A DNA stretch of 64,000 nucleotides from Shewanella atlantica (GTDB lineage: Bacteria > Pseudomonadota > Gammaproteobacteria > Enterobacterales > Shewanellaceae), in NCBI RefSeq assembly GCF_003966265.1, contig NZ_RXNV01000006.1:186001-250000 (forward strand). The letters are read 5' to 3'. The notes below the pieces were generated by a model. That model was not told where the DNA came from, made no database searches, and saw nothing but the letters and a program-made list of their open reading frames with translations. Each line of letters starts with the position of its first letter. Within the stretch, counting starts at the first letter, position 1. The position numbers and the translations under genes are program-made. Positions 55,141 to 64,000 of this stretch are shown piece after piece.

Positions 55141-57738
55141 TTATACCGCAGACTGGAAGATAACTTCGCCCGCTTTTTCAGTATAAGAGCTCATCTCATC
55201 GAAGTTCAGATAACGATAGGTATCGGCAGCCGTGGCATCTAACTGCTTAGCATACTCCTGGTACTCGTCAGAACTAGGCAGACGACCAAGGAGAGCTGCA
55301 ACCGCGGCCAATTCAGCCGATGCCAAATAAACATTAGCACCTGTACCCAAACGGTTAGGGAAGTTACGAGTCGAAGTCGACACCACTGTCGCACCATCGG
55401 CAACACGGGCCTGGTTACCCATACATAGAGAACATCCTGGGATCTCAACGCGTGCACCAACACGACCGAAGATAGCGTAATAACCCTCTTCGGTGAGCTG
55501 ATCACGATCCATCTTAGTTGGAGGCGTGATCCACAAGCGCGTCGGTAGCGTCGTAGCAAACTTATCTAACATCTTACCCGTAGCACGGAAGTGACCGATA
55601 TTAGTCATACAAGAGCCCACGAAAACTTCGTCAATCTTAGTATCTTTAACGTCTGATAGCAGTACCGCATCATCAGGATCGTTAGGTGCACATAAAATTG
55701 GCTCTTTAATGTCATTCAGGTCAATTTCGATAACTGCGGCGTATTCTGCATCGCTGTCTGCTTCCATCAACTCTGGGTTTTCTAACCACTCTTGCATCGC
55801 GATAATACGACGCTCGATAGTACGGCGATCACCATAACCTTCGGCTATCATCCACTTCAACATCACAATGTTAGAGTTCAGATATTCGATAACAGGCTCT
55901 TTATCCAGCTTGATACTACAGCCTGCAGCACTGCGCTCAGCCGATGCATCGGACAATTCAAATGCCTGCTCAACTTTCAAGCTTTCCAAGCCTTCGATTT
56001 CAAGTACACGCCCTGAGAAGAAGTTGATCTTACCTTGCTTCTCAACAGTTAGCAGACCCATCTCAATCGCTTTATGAGGAATCGCATGGACAAGGTCACG
56101 TAACGTGATACCTGGCTGCATTTCACCTTTAAAGCGAACCAAGACTGATTCAGGCATATCGAGCGGCATTACGCCAGTCGCGGCTGCAAAGGCCACGAGA
56201 CCCGAACCTGCCGGGAATGAGATACCTAACGGGAAACGAGTATGTGAATCACCACCGGTACCAACAGTATCAGGCAGTAACATACGGTTTAACCAAGAGT
56301 GGATAACACCATCGCCCGGACGCAGAGAAACACCACCACGATTCATGATGAAATCAGGTAGAGTGTGGTGCGTATTCACATCGACAGGCTTAGGATAAGC
56401 CGCTGTGTGACAGAAAGACTGCATCGTCAGATCGGCGCTGAAACCAAGACATGCAAGATCTTTAAGCTCATCGCGAGTCATAGGACCGGTAGTATCTTGA
56501 GAACCAACCGAAGTCATCTTAGGCTCACAGTATTGACCAGGACGGATACCGGTAACACCACAAGCTTTACCAACCATCTTCTGAGCAAGGGTATAACCTT
56601 TACCTGTATCGGCCACATCTTGTGGTAATACGAAAACAGTTGATGCTTCAAGCTTAAGAACTTCACGGGCACGAGCCGTCAGGCCACGACCGATAATCAA
56701 TGGAATACGACCACCAGCACGAACTTCATCCATTAACACGTCAGTCTTAAGTGCGAATTCAGAGATAACGTCATCGCTATCATGACGCTTAACGACGCCC
56801 TGATACGGGTAGATATCGATCACATCACCCATATTCATCTTACTAACGTCGAGTTCGATAGGTAGTGCACCGGCATCTTCCATAGTGTTGAAGAAGATTG
56901 GCGCTATCTTACCACCCAGACAGAAGCCGCCAGCGCGCTTGTTTGGCACATTAGGGATATCATCACCCATAAACCAAAGCACTGAGTTAGTCGCAGATTT
57001 ACGTGAAGAGCCGGTACCGACAACATCACCGACATAAACTAATGGGAATCCCTTAGTCTTAAGCTGTTCGATCTCTTTAATTGGACCAATCACACCGGCT
57101 TCATCGGGCACAATACCTTCACGGGCATTTTTTAGCATAGCTAAGGCGTGCAGTGGGATATCCGGGCGTGACCATGCATCGGGAGCTGGAGACAAGTCAT
57201 CTGTGTTTGTCTCGCCTGATACTTTAAATACTGTCAGAGAGATCTTCTCTTCAAGCTTAGGGCGGTTAAGAAACCACTGTGCCTCAGCCCAAGAGTGAAC
57301 GACCTGCTTAGCAAACTCATTACCGGCTTGCATCTTCTCAACCACATCGTGGAAGGAATCAAACATCAACAGGGTTTTAGATAGTGCAGCCACGGCCAAA
57401 GGCGCCTGCTCTGCAACATCTAACTGAGCGATGAGCGGTTGAATATTGTAACCGCCCTGCATGGTGCCAAGCAGTTCAACGGCGCGAGCCGATGACAGAA
57501 TAGATGACTTGGCTTCGCCTTTTGCGACAGCATCCAGGAAACCAGCTTTAACATAAGCGGCTTCATCGACACCTGGTGGAATTCTATTTTCCAGCAGGTT
57601 CAGGATAAACTCCTCTTCTCCTGCAGGTGGGTTCTTAACCAGCTCAACCAGTTCGGCAACTTGGTGGGCATCTAGTGGCTTAGGGACTACGCCCTCTGAA
57701 GCACGCTCTTCGACGTGTTTACGATATGCTTCTAGCAC
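55141..57738 (-). CDS. acnB: Aconitate hydratase B
   Basis: The GTG at 57738 (AGAGGA 8 bp upstream, VLEAYRKH as first residues) gives 865 residues, exactly the length of E. coli AcnB; an upstream ATG would add eleven unusual residues. The N-terminal HEAT-like and swivel domains ([12 protein letters not shown]) precede the catalytic domains, and the [4Fe-4S] ligands are in GSCMTN and GCSLCMGN. It interconverts citrate and isocitrate in the TCA cycle and, without its cluster, can bind mRNA. It stands alone. Confidence 0.97.
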   Translation of the reverse strand: MLEAYRKHVEERASEGVVPKPLDAHQVAELVELVKNPPAGEEEFILNLLENRIPPGVDEAAYVKAGFLDAVAKGEAKSSILSSARAVELLGTMQGGYNIQPLIAQLDVAEQAPLAVAALSKTLLMFDSFHDVVEKMQAGNEFAKQVVHSWAEAQWFLNRPKLEEKISLTVFKVSGETNTDDLSPAPDAWSRPDIPLHALAMLKNAREGIVPDEAGVIGPIKEIEQLKTKGFPLVYVGDVVGTGSSRKSATNSVLWFMGDDIPNVPNKRAGGFCLGGKIAPIFFNTMEDAGALPIELDVSKMNMGDVIDIYPYQGVVKRHDSDDVISEFALKTDVLMDEVRAGGRIPLIIGRGLTARAREVLKLEASTVFVLPQDVADTGKGYTLAQKMVGKACGVTGIRPGQYCEPKMTSVGSQDTTGPMTRDELKDLACLGFSADLTMQSFCHTAAYPKPVDVNTHHTLPDFIMNRGGVSLRPGDGVIHSWLNRMLLPDTVGTGGDSHTRFPLGISFPAGSGLVAFAAATGVMPLDMPESVLVRFKGEMQPGITLRDLVHAIPHKAIEMGLLTVEKQGKINFFSGRVLEIEGLESLKVEQAFELSDASAERSAAGCSIKLDKEPVIEYLNSNIVMLKWMIAEGYGDRRTIERRIIAMQEWLENPELMEADSDAEYAAVIEIDLNDIKEPILCAPNDPDDAVLLSDVKDTKIDEVFVGSCMTNIGHFRATGKMLDKFATTLPTRLWITPPTKMDRDQLTEEGYYAIFGRVGARVEIPGCSLCMGNQARVADGATVVSTSTRNFPNRLGTGANVYLASAELAAVAALLGRLPSSDEYQEYAKQLDATAADTYRYLNFDEMSSYTEKAGEVIFQSAV

Positions 57739-58153
57739 GGCAACATTCCTCTTTGTTTGGCGTTCTAACAACGAAACTGCACGTCTTCATAAATGAAGCT
57801 CACAGTCCTGCAGGCTCGACCCTTATTTCTGCTCGGCATTATACAACAGGTTTACAAAAGTTTGAATCAGATCACACTCTTATGGGCCATAAACCGATGA
57901 TTAATCCGCCAGCTTGCTTAGGGGGAACTGTAATTTAATCGTTACTCGTGCAAAATGAAATTAGACAATAGTTTTAAAAACTATATAAACACCTTAAAAA
58001 CATATAGTTAAGCACAACAAGATCACCGCTAAGACCATTGAAGAAGGCAGTGAAAAGTAAACTTTATTAGCAGAAACACTCCCAATATCATGCAAAAATG
58101 ATGATAATTAGTAGTACTATTCACCGTAGTTATAATGAACATACCGGAGCCCT
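57739..58153. other. Divergent intergenic region, acnB and HAD gene
   Basis: About 415 bp with no credible gene. It holds the promoter of acnB on the minus strand and, for the plus strand, a TATAAT at 58131-58136 just before the HAD gene start; the matching -35 is weak. Confidence 0.5.
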
Positions 58154-58825
58154 ATGACTTCTTCGCACCTATTGGCCATCATTTTCGATATGGATGGCAT
58201 ACTTATCGACTCAGAGCCAACCTGGCAGAAAGCAGAATTTCAGACCATGAGAGATTTAGGGTTAGAGATCAGTTTTGACGATACCCTTCAAACTACAGGC
58301 CTGAGAATCGATCAAGTGGTGAGTTATTGGTATCAGCGTTTTCCCTGGGATAATTATGACAACAGTGAAGTGGCTAAGCAGATCGTCGATCAGGTTGTTA
58401 GCTATATTAACAAAGACGGTATCGCCATGACGGGAGTGATCTCTGCATTAAATTACTGCCGGGAAAGAGACCTCAAAATAGGTTTAGCCACCTCCTCATC
58501 ACACGCTATCGTCGATGCTGTTTTAAACAAACTGGATATCAGTCATTACTTTAACTCGATTCAATCAGCCGAGCATTTGGCCTATGGAAAACCACACCCG
58601 GAAGTGTATCTGAACTGTGCACTGGACTTGGGCGTATCCCCTACGGAATGTATTGCTGTCGAAGATTCATTTAACGGACTCGTCGCCGCCCGTGCGGCAA
58701 ACATGCAGACTTTAGCTATCCCCGCCCCAGAGCAACGCCTCGAATCTAAGTGGATTATTGCTCACCAGCAGCTCACCGATCTCACCAAGCTTCCAGAATA
58801 TTTAGATGGGATTAGGAAGTTCTAA
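58154..58825 (+). CDS. HAD family sugar phosphatase, YniC/HxpB-like
   Basis: The 223-residue protein has the HAD motifs: IIFDMDGILIDSEP (motif I with nucleophile Asp), LATSSSHAI (motif II), YGKPHPEVYL (motif III) and CIAVEDSFNGLVAARAA (motif IV). The cap inserted after motif I is helical, as in the beta-phosphoglucomutase-like group. YniC/HxpB acts on hexitol and 2-deoxyglucose phosphates; the substrate here is inferred by similarity. GGAGCC precedes the start. Confidence 0.9.
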   Translation: MTSSHLLAIIFDMDGILIDSEPTWQKAEFQTMRDLGLEISFDDTLQTTGLRIDQVVSYWYQRFPWDNYDNSEVAKQIVDQVVSYINKDGIAMTGVISALNYCRERDLKIGLATSSSHAIVDAVLNKLDISHYFNSIQSAEHLAYGKPHPEVYLNCALDLGVSPTECIAVEDSFNGLVAARAANMQTLAIPAPEQRLESKWIIAHQQLTDLTKLPEYLDGIRKF

Positions 58826-58851
58826 GTTCTAGGTCAAAGTGCGGGAAAATG

Positions 58852-59036
58852 GACGCGACTTTGTCGCTAAGAGACGCCAACCCGTTGGCTGGAAGACGCT
58901 GCGCTAATCGAGCTAAGTAAATATATTAAATATTAAACATACGCGGAGACGATTTGATTTTAGGGCAAAGCCCGTCTAACAGGCTTCGCCGTCCGCATAG
59001 CGATAGACCTAAGGTCATCATCTTAGTTTTTGCCCT
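58852..59036. repeat. Dispersed intergenic element, copy B
   Basis: This is the second copy of the element at 19933-20123. It has the same two conserved blocks around a different middle segment of about 40 bp. It contains the local palindromes GCCAACCCGTTGGC and GGGCAAAGCCC. It lies between the HAD gene and the terminator of the M13 peptidase gene. Shortly upstream, AGTTCTA occurs twice in tandem (58818-58831), another CTAG-like repeat. Confidence 0.8.
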
Positions 59037-59055
59037 AAGCACTGTCTGTTTAAAA

Positions 59056-59084
59056 TAAAAAAGCCCATCTAAAAAGATGGGCTT
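59056..59084 (-). terminator. Terminator of the M13 peptidase gene
   Basis: AAGCCCATCT and AGATGGGCTT form a 10-bp stem around AAAA. On the minus strand it ends in a U-rich run. Confidence 0.9.
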
Positions 59085-59159
59085 ACTTGTGATTACTTTT
59101 ATTGCTCTCTATCTTGGTCACACCACGAAGTGGTATCGATAGAGATGCGTGCAGGTCTA

Positions 59160-61220
59160 TTACCAGATCTTAACGCGATCTTCCGGACTCAGGAACATCT
59201 TATCACCCTCTTTCAAGTCGAATGCTTGATAGAAGGCCGGGATGTTTCTAGGTGTCCCCATGGCGCGGAAGTGGCTCGGAGAATGAGAGTCGGTCATCAG
59301 ACGGCGGCCCAACTCTTCATCACGGTAATTACGACGCCATACTTGCGACCAACCAATAAACAGACGCTGTTCACCGGTTAAACCTTCAATTACGGGCGAC
59401 TCTTTGCCATTCAGGCTCAAATGATATGAGCGAGCCGCAACAGTCAAACCACCTAAGTCACCGATATTCTCACCAAGAGTCAGATCACCATTAACGTGTT
59501 TGCCAGGTAGCGCTTCATAGGATGAGTACTGTGCAGACAGTTGCGCCCCACGCTTCTGGAACTCTTCACGATCTTTATCTGTCCACCAATCTCGCAGGTT
59601 ACCATCACCATCATACTTGGCACCCTGGTCATCGAAGCCGTGACTGATCTCATGGCCGATAACGGCACCGATACCACCGTAGTTTATCGCATCATCGGCA
59701 TCCATATTAAAGAAGGGAGGCTGAAGAATGGCAGCAGGGAACACGATCTCGTTCATCACAGGGCTGTAGTAGGCATTTACTGTTTGAGGCGTCATGTGCC
59801 ACTCAGTACGGTCGATAGGCTTACCTAGCTTATCCAGCATGCTTGTATACTCGAACTTAGCATAACGCTTATAGTTACCTACCAGCTGATCGGCTTTGAT
59901 TGTAAGAGGGGTATAATCCTTCCACTTATCAGGATAACCAATCTTATAGGTAAACTTAGACAGCTTCTCTTGAGCTGCAACCTTAGTCTCCGGTGTCATC
60001 CATTCCAGTTCATTGATACTAACTTCAAATCCTTTGATGAGATTTTGAATGAGTACTTCCATCTTCTCTTTGGCTTCCGGTTTGAAGTGTTGTTTCACAT
60101 ACTCCTTACCTACAAGCTCACCAATGACCTGATCCGCAGCATCGACAGCCTTCTTCCAACGTGGCTTCTGCTCTTCGATTCCCATCAAGGTTTTACTATG
60201 GAAAGCAAAGTGAAGATCAACATAGTTTTTACTCAAAAGCTCAGCATAACTATCAACCAGATGGAAAGAGAGGTAATCCTGCCACTCGTTCACGGTAAAC
60301 TGATTGAACTGGGCACCAAATTTTTCAAAATAGGAAGGCTGACGTACAACGGTTTCAGTTACCGCACTCATGTTGGCACTGGCAGCAAACTGAGCAAAGT
60401 CAAAATCGCTTACTGTAGTTTGAAGCTCAGCGCTATCCATCTTGTTATAGCTCTTGTTCGCATCACGTGACTCGACACGACTCCACTGACTCTGAGCGAT
60501 AAAATACTCGATTTTGGCTACACTGGTAGCGACTCGCTCAGCATCTTTACTGCCAGCTTGCGTCATGATATCAGCGATATAAGTATTTAATGCGGCTCTG
60601 TTAGCTACAAACTTTTCGTCATCTTTCAGGTAATAATCACGATCGGGCAAGGTTAAACCAGATTGATAGAGGTAAACCGCATATTGGCTTGAGTTTTTAG
60701 CATCGTTGTTAACGTAAAAACCGAATGGCATCTGAACACCACTTACCAGCAGTGTGCCCATCAAGCCAGCGATATCTTTGTGAGTCTTTGCCTGAGCGAT
60801 ATCGGACAGTTGCTCGCTCAACGGGCTGATACCTAGCTTCTCGATGACATCAGTATTCATATAGCTGGCATAGAAATCACCCACTTTTTGCTCACTGGAG
60901 CCTTCAACTTTATCTTTCTTAGCCGCAGCTTCATCGATAATTTTTTTCAGTGCATTTTGGCTCTGCTCATAAAGAACTGAAAATGCGCCATAGTTAGACT
61001 TATCAGCAGGAATTGGAGTATTAGCAAGCCAATGGCCATTTACGCTGTAGTAAAAATCATCTTGATGGCGAACCGAATTGTCGAAATTCTCTTTTTCGAC
61101 TCCTGACACCTTAGCCACTTCCTGAGTGGCGATTGTCGTTGGTTCATTACTGCTACAGGCAGCGAGTCCTAAGCTAAGTGCAATACCTACTGCCAGTTTA
61201 CTTACTCTGTTCATTTTCAT
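59160..61220 (-). CDS. M13 (neprilysin/PepO) zinc metallopeptidase lipoprotein
   Basis: The 686-residue protein has a lipobox ending in LAAC. The catalytic zinc site is intact: VIGHEISHGFDDQG with HExxH, and GENIGDLGG as the third ligand. NAYYSPVMNEIVFPAAILQPP is the typical substrate-binding segment. M13 enzymes cleave short peptides, usually on the hydrophobic side. Either the ATG at 61220 or that at 61214 could be used; the second is better spaced from GGGG. It is a single-gene unit. Confidence 0.93.
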   Translation of the reverse strand: MKMNRVSKLAVGIALSLGLAACSSNEPTTIATQEVAKVSGVEKENFDNSVRHQDDFYYSVNGHWLANTPIPADKSNYGAFSVLYEQSQNALKKIIDEAAAKKDKVEGSSEQKVGDFYASYMNTDVIEKLGISPLSEQLSDIAQAKTHKDIAGLMGTLLVSGVQMPFGFYVNNDAKNSSQYAVYLYQSGLTLPDRDYYLKDDEKFVANRAALNTYIADIMTQAGSKDAERVATSVAKIEYFIAQSQWSRVESRDANKSYNKMDSAELQTTVSDFDFAQFAASANMSAVTETVVRQPSYFEKFGAQFNQFTVNEWQDYLSFHLVDSYAELLSKNYVDLHFAFHSKTLMGIEEQKPRWKKAVDAADQVIGELVGKEYVKQHFKPEAKEKMEVLIQNLIKGFEVSINELEWMTPETKVAAQEKLSKFTYKIGYPDKWKDYTPLTIKADQLVGNYKRYAKFEYTSMLDKLGKPIDRTEWHMTPQTVNAYYSPVMNEIVFPAAILQPPFFNMDADDAINYGGIGAVIGHEISHGFDDQGAKYDGDGNLRDWWTDKDREEFQKRGAQLSAQYSSYEALPGKHVNGDLTLGENIGDLGGLTVAARSYHLSLNGKESPVIEGLTGEQRLFIGWSQVWRRNYRDEELGRRLMTDSHSPSHFRAMGTPRNIPAFYQAFDLKEGDKMFLSPEDRVKIW

Positions 61221-61380
61221 CCCCGATCTGTCCTTTTAACGTATATGTATAGAGTCTCCTATGGTGGAGCTTTCTATAAATTTATCCGATCACACACTAC
61301 CACTGAGCTATTTTCGCCTACAGTAAGTTTTTGTAACTTTGTATGAATTAATACCAATCGGTATAAGCTAACCTTCGGGC

Positions 61381-63594
61381 TTACCAGTTCTTTCCTATAA
61401 AAATGAATAACGTCATCTCACCATCATCAGCCCAACCAAAACCTAATGCGGCAGGCCCCATGGAGGTATCTGTTCCGAAATATAAACTGCCGGAATAGAT
61501 AAGATCATCAAGATCCACTCCATCTCTGTAGTCCCAAACATTACCCGCCTCGATACTCGTACCAAGATAGAGCGGATAATCTGTCATACCTAGCACATCT
61601 CGTCCCAGATCATACTGATAGACGAAGGCGCCAAACACTTTATGAGCGCCAACCAGCGCATTCTTGTGATAACCCGATAGATTCAGGAAGCCACCGAGTT
61701 CAGACACATGCACGCTGAAACTGTCATCTTTATCGACGGTAGCCAGTGATGCGATTCCAACAAATGCATGGTTGCCAAAACTTAATGCCCCGCGCCAGTC
61801 AGCCTCTATTTGGAAAGAGTTCTCGCTATTCTGAAAACCTAAAAGATCCGGCGCCGACTCGTTTCTGTAATAGAGGTTTAAGGTAAATCTATTACCTGAA
61901 GTGGGGAAGTTAATGCTGTTGAGATCATCGAAACCAAACTTGAAATAAGCACCATAGGTTTCATATTTGAGTTCATCAATGAGCGCCTTATTTTCCAAAA
62001 TTCCCTTTTCACCCGTTATTCCCAGCTCAACCATGCCCTCTTTTACATAGTTATATCCGATGCCAAGATCCGCTCTATACTGAGTCTGAGATAATTGTAA
62101 TGTCTTAGCATTTTTTTCATAGAAATCCCAATCCCTTAACTCATAAGCTAATTTGGCGCGACTAAAGAAGCCTTGATCATAATCCATAGGCAGATAAAAC
62201 TCAGTCGAGATCAACTTTTCAAAACCGAGTCTTAATTCATTGCGCCACTCACCACCGGTATCGGTGATATCGGTCAGTGTGTAGGCCAGATCCAGTGACA
62301 CGACAGAGTCCAGAGAGAAATCATCTTCCCAACTGAAACCCAGTTGAAAATAGTTAGGCCCCCATGATTTTGCCTTGGTATTTAAGGTCAGTACACGACC
62401 TTGTTCGGTATCGGTAAACTCTGCATCAACAAGCTCAAACTTGTCCAGGGCATATACATTAGCTATGCCTTTTTCAAGTTGCTCAGTAGTGACAACCTCA
62501 CCGGAATCAATCCCAAAGGCCTCCCTTAACAGAGATTCACTCACTCTTGATTCATTGTTAAACACGACATCGACTAAGGGGTGATCGACTTCATTGACCC
62601 AGGCTTTACTTCTGCGTTTTTTTCCTTGCTGATAACTGGCGTATTGAGCCTCAGTGACACGTAACTGCTTGAGTAACTCAATATGCTCCAGCGCAGCCGA
62701 CTCACCCAAGGCGTATGCCTGAGGCATGATAGAAAAGTCTGTAGTACTCATACCACCGACTTTTGGGCGAATAAGAATATCACCTTCGCCAAGGAGGAGC
62801 TTTTGTCTCTCTGAACTGGCATTAGTCAGCATGGTCGATAGCTGGTTCAATACCGCCACAGTACTATTCAACTCCTCTTTCTTTACCAGAGATGAACCGA
62901 TATCGACGGCAATAATAATGTCAGCCCCCATCCCCATAATCACATCGATTGGCATGTTATTAGCGATGCCACCATCGACGAGAAGCTTGCCTTCATATTC
63001 AACCGGCTGGAGCGCACCGGGAACGGTAGCCGAAGCCTGCATGGCCTTAACGACACTACCATTATTGATAACTACGGCATGACTGGTTTCAAGATCCGTT
63101 GCCACGGCGCGATATGGGATAGCTAATTCATCGAAGTGACCAAACTGATGAACTAACCCGGTAGATCGCTGAAGAAGTGTAGACATGGTTTGCCCACGCA
63201 GCAGACCATTAGGTACTTTCATCTCATCATCGCTATAACCCATATTCACAGGAATATTAAATCTATCCCTCTGCTGCTTATTTCGATAGCTTAATGACTC
63301 TCTGGGAATCGTATCTGAATATCCATCGGACCATGACTCGGTCATCATGATCTTTTCAATCTCTGTTGCACTGTATCCAAGGGCATACATGCCGCCGACG
63401 TAAGCACCTATGCTGGTTCCTGCGATATAATCGACAGGTATTCTATTGTCCTCAAGCACCTTTAATACACCAATATGTGCCGCTCCCTTCGCACCACCAC
63501 CACTGAGTACCAAACCGATTTTAGGTCTGGCTTCAGCCATGACGGGAGTAGTGATAAAGCTAACCACCAGAAAAAATATTAGATTACGTATCAT
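61381..63594 (-). CDS. PlpD-like patatin phospholipase with POTRA and beta-barrel domains
   Basis: The 737-residue protein has a signal peptide ending near VMAEA. A patatin domain (about 25-230) carries the oxyanion GGGAKG, the catalytic Ser in GTSIGAY and Asp in DGGIANNMP. A POTRA-like region (about 330-415) is followed by alternating beta strands ending in Trp (FIGKNW), as in outer-membrane barrels. This layout is that of type Vd autotransporters such as PlpD and FplA, where a phospholipase is displayed or released at the cell surface. The heptamer repeat lies directly before its start codon. Confidence 0.9.
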   Translation of the reverse strand: MIRNLIFFLVVSFITTPVMAEARPKIGLVLSGGGAKGAAHIGVLKVLEDNRIPVDYIAGTSIGAYVGGMYALGYSATEIEKIMMTESWSDGYSDTIPRESLSYRNKQQRDRFNIPVNMGYSDDEMKVPNGLLRGQTMSTLLQRSTGLVHQFGHFDELAIPYRAVATDLETSHAVVINNGSVVKAMQASATVPGALQPVEYEGKLLVDGGIANNMPIDVIMGMGADIIIAVDIGSSLVKKEELNSTVAVLNQLSTMLTNASSERQKLLLGEGDILIRPKVGGMSTTDFSIMPQAYALGESAALEHIELLKQLRVTEAQYASYQQGKKRRSKAWVNEVDHPLVDVVFNNESRVSESLLREAFGIDSGEVVTTEQLEKGIANVYALDKFELVDAEFTDTEQGRVLTLNTKAKSWGPNYFQLGFSWEDDFSLDSVVSLDLAYTLTDITDTGGEWRNELRLGFEKLISTEFYLPMDYDQGFFSRAKLAYELRDWDFYEKNAKTLQLSQTQYRADLGIGYNYVKEGMVELGITGEKGILENKALIDELKYETYGAYFKFGFDDLNSINFPTSGNRFTLNLYYRNESAPDLLGFQNSENSFQIEADWRGALSFGNHAFVGIASLATVDKDDSFSVHVSELGGFLNLSGYHKNALVGAHKVFGAFVYQYDLGRDVLGMTDYPLYLGTSIEAGNVWDYRDGVDLDDLIYSGSLYFGTDTSMGPAALGFGWADDGEMTLFIFIGKNW

Positions 63595-63604
63595 AGGATA
63601 TTGG

Positions 63605-63639
63605 TTCTTAGTTCTTAGTTCTTAGTTCTTAGTTATGAG
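63605..63639. repeat. 7-bp tandem repeat, unit TTCTTAG, in the patatin gene leader
   Basis: Four exact TTCTTAG units and a diverged TTATGAG unit begin 11 bp before the patatin gene start codon. On the minus strand they fall in the 5' untranslated region, overlapping or displacing the ribosome-binding site; no good Shine-Dalgarno sequence was seen otherwise. Confidence 0.95.
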
Positions 63640-63748
63640 TTATTAATTGATGCAGGCGGGCATATTCTAACAAAAAAAACGTAACATGGTTAAAACACAA
63701 ACAGAGAACTAATATGGGATGTTCAATGACCAATATGAAATCATTCGA

Positions 63749-64000
63749 TCACTCAGTTTTTTCCAGCCCCATATATGACTCCATATCGTTCAGCGTTAAC
63801 GGCTTAGAGAAGTAATAACCTTGGATAACATAACAACCCCGGCTAAATACTTGCTCGAGTTGATCTTTGGTTTCCACACCTTCCGCTACCACATTCAATT
63901 TTAAGTTTCTGGCCAGCTCTATGATACTACTCGCAATGGCCTGATCGGTCTCATTAGTAGCGATATCTATGAGGAAAGAGCGATCGATCTTCAATGTATC
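63749..64000 (-). CDS. C-terminal part of an EAL-domain protein, cut by the window edge
   Basis: The frame stays open to base 64000 and reads the end of an EAL phosphodiesterase domain: DTLKIDRSFLIDI (motif with the Asp and Lys near the metal site), VVAEGVETKDQ and IQGYYFSKPL. The protein starts beyond the window, so upstream domains cannot be seen. It would hydrolyse c-di-GMP if the rest is intact. Confidence 0.9.
   Translation of the reverse strand, partial: DTLKIDRSFLIDIATNETDQAIASSIIELARNLKLNVVAEGVETKDQLEQVFSRGCYVIQGYYFSKPLTLNDMESYMGLEKTE

Overview
The window looks like chromosome of a marine Shewanella (Gammaproteobacteria). The strongest signs are a SirA-type octaheme sulfite reductase cluster with its own heme-attachment genes and an outer-membrane multiheme cytochrome of the OmcA/MtrC family. 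OmpK, AcnB, Rsd, purHD, hemE, ubiA and uvrD are standard gammaproteobacterial genes. No rRNA, tRNA, insertion sequence, prophage or CRISPR array was seen. All calls come from reading the sequence; no database search was run.

Region by region. 1-9.4 kb holds two divergent operons. Leftward is sirA, then a rhodanese-like protein, a periplasmic FKBP isomerase with a Met/His-rich tail, a TPR membrane protein, the Fe-S protein SirC and the membrane quinol dehydrogenase SirD. Rightward are CcmF-, CcmH- and CcmG-like proteins. SirA has seven CXXCH sites plus one CX15CH site, and the CcmH-like protein lacks the second cysteine of its family motif. 9.5-16.5 kb holds an HTH/DUF2975 pair, an S9 peptidase lipoprotein, an NhaC antiporter with a structured leader, a MazG-like protein and an unknown membrane protein. 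16.7-24 kb holds ubiA, uvrD, a RidA protein and an NfeD plus two-stomatin operon. 24-34 kb holds ompK, udp, small conserved genes, an MscS channel, a radical SAM protein, an ElaA acetyltransferase and an EmrAB-type pump with a divergent LysR regulator.

34-42.9 kb holds a YebC/PmpR protein, a DUF4382 lipoprotein, a second S9 peptidase, a nine-heme OmcA/MtrC-family cytochrome, and a metal-resistance operon made of a ZntR-like MerR regulator and a cysteine-rich permease behind a 20-bp-spacer promoter. 43-58 kb holds purH-purD, a large Ig-like-repeat lipoprotein, a GGDEF/EAL protein, hemE, a candidate small RNA, rsd and acnB. 58-64 kb holds a HAD phosphatase, an M13 peptidase, a PlpD-like patatin/beta-barrel protein and the end of another EAL protein.

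The intergenic DNA carries several repeat types: short tandem repeats, many with a 7-bp unit resembling CTAG-containing words; a dispersed element of about 190 bp present twice, 39 kb apart; and 13-, 16- and 19-bp tandem repeats. The most promising leads are the specialised SirA maturation machinery, the small RNA or attenuator at 54.2 kb, the leader of nhaC, and the dispersed element.
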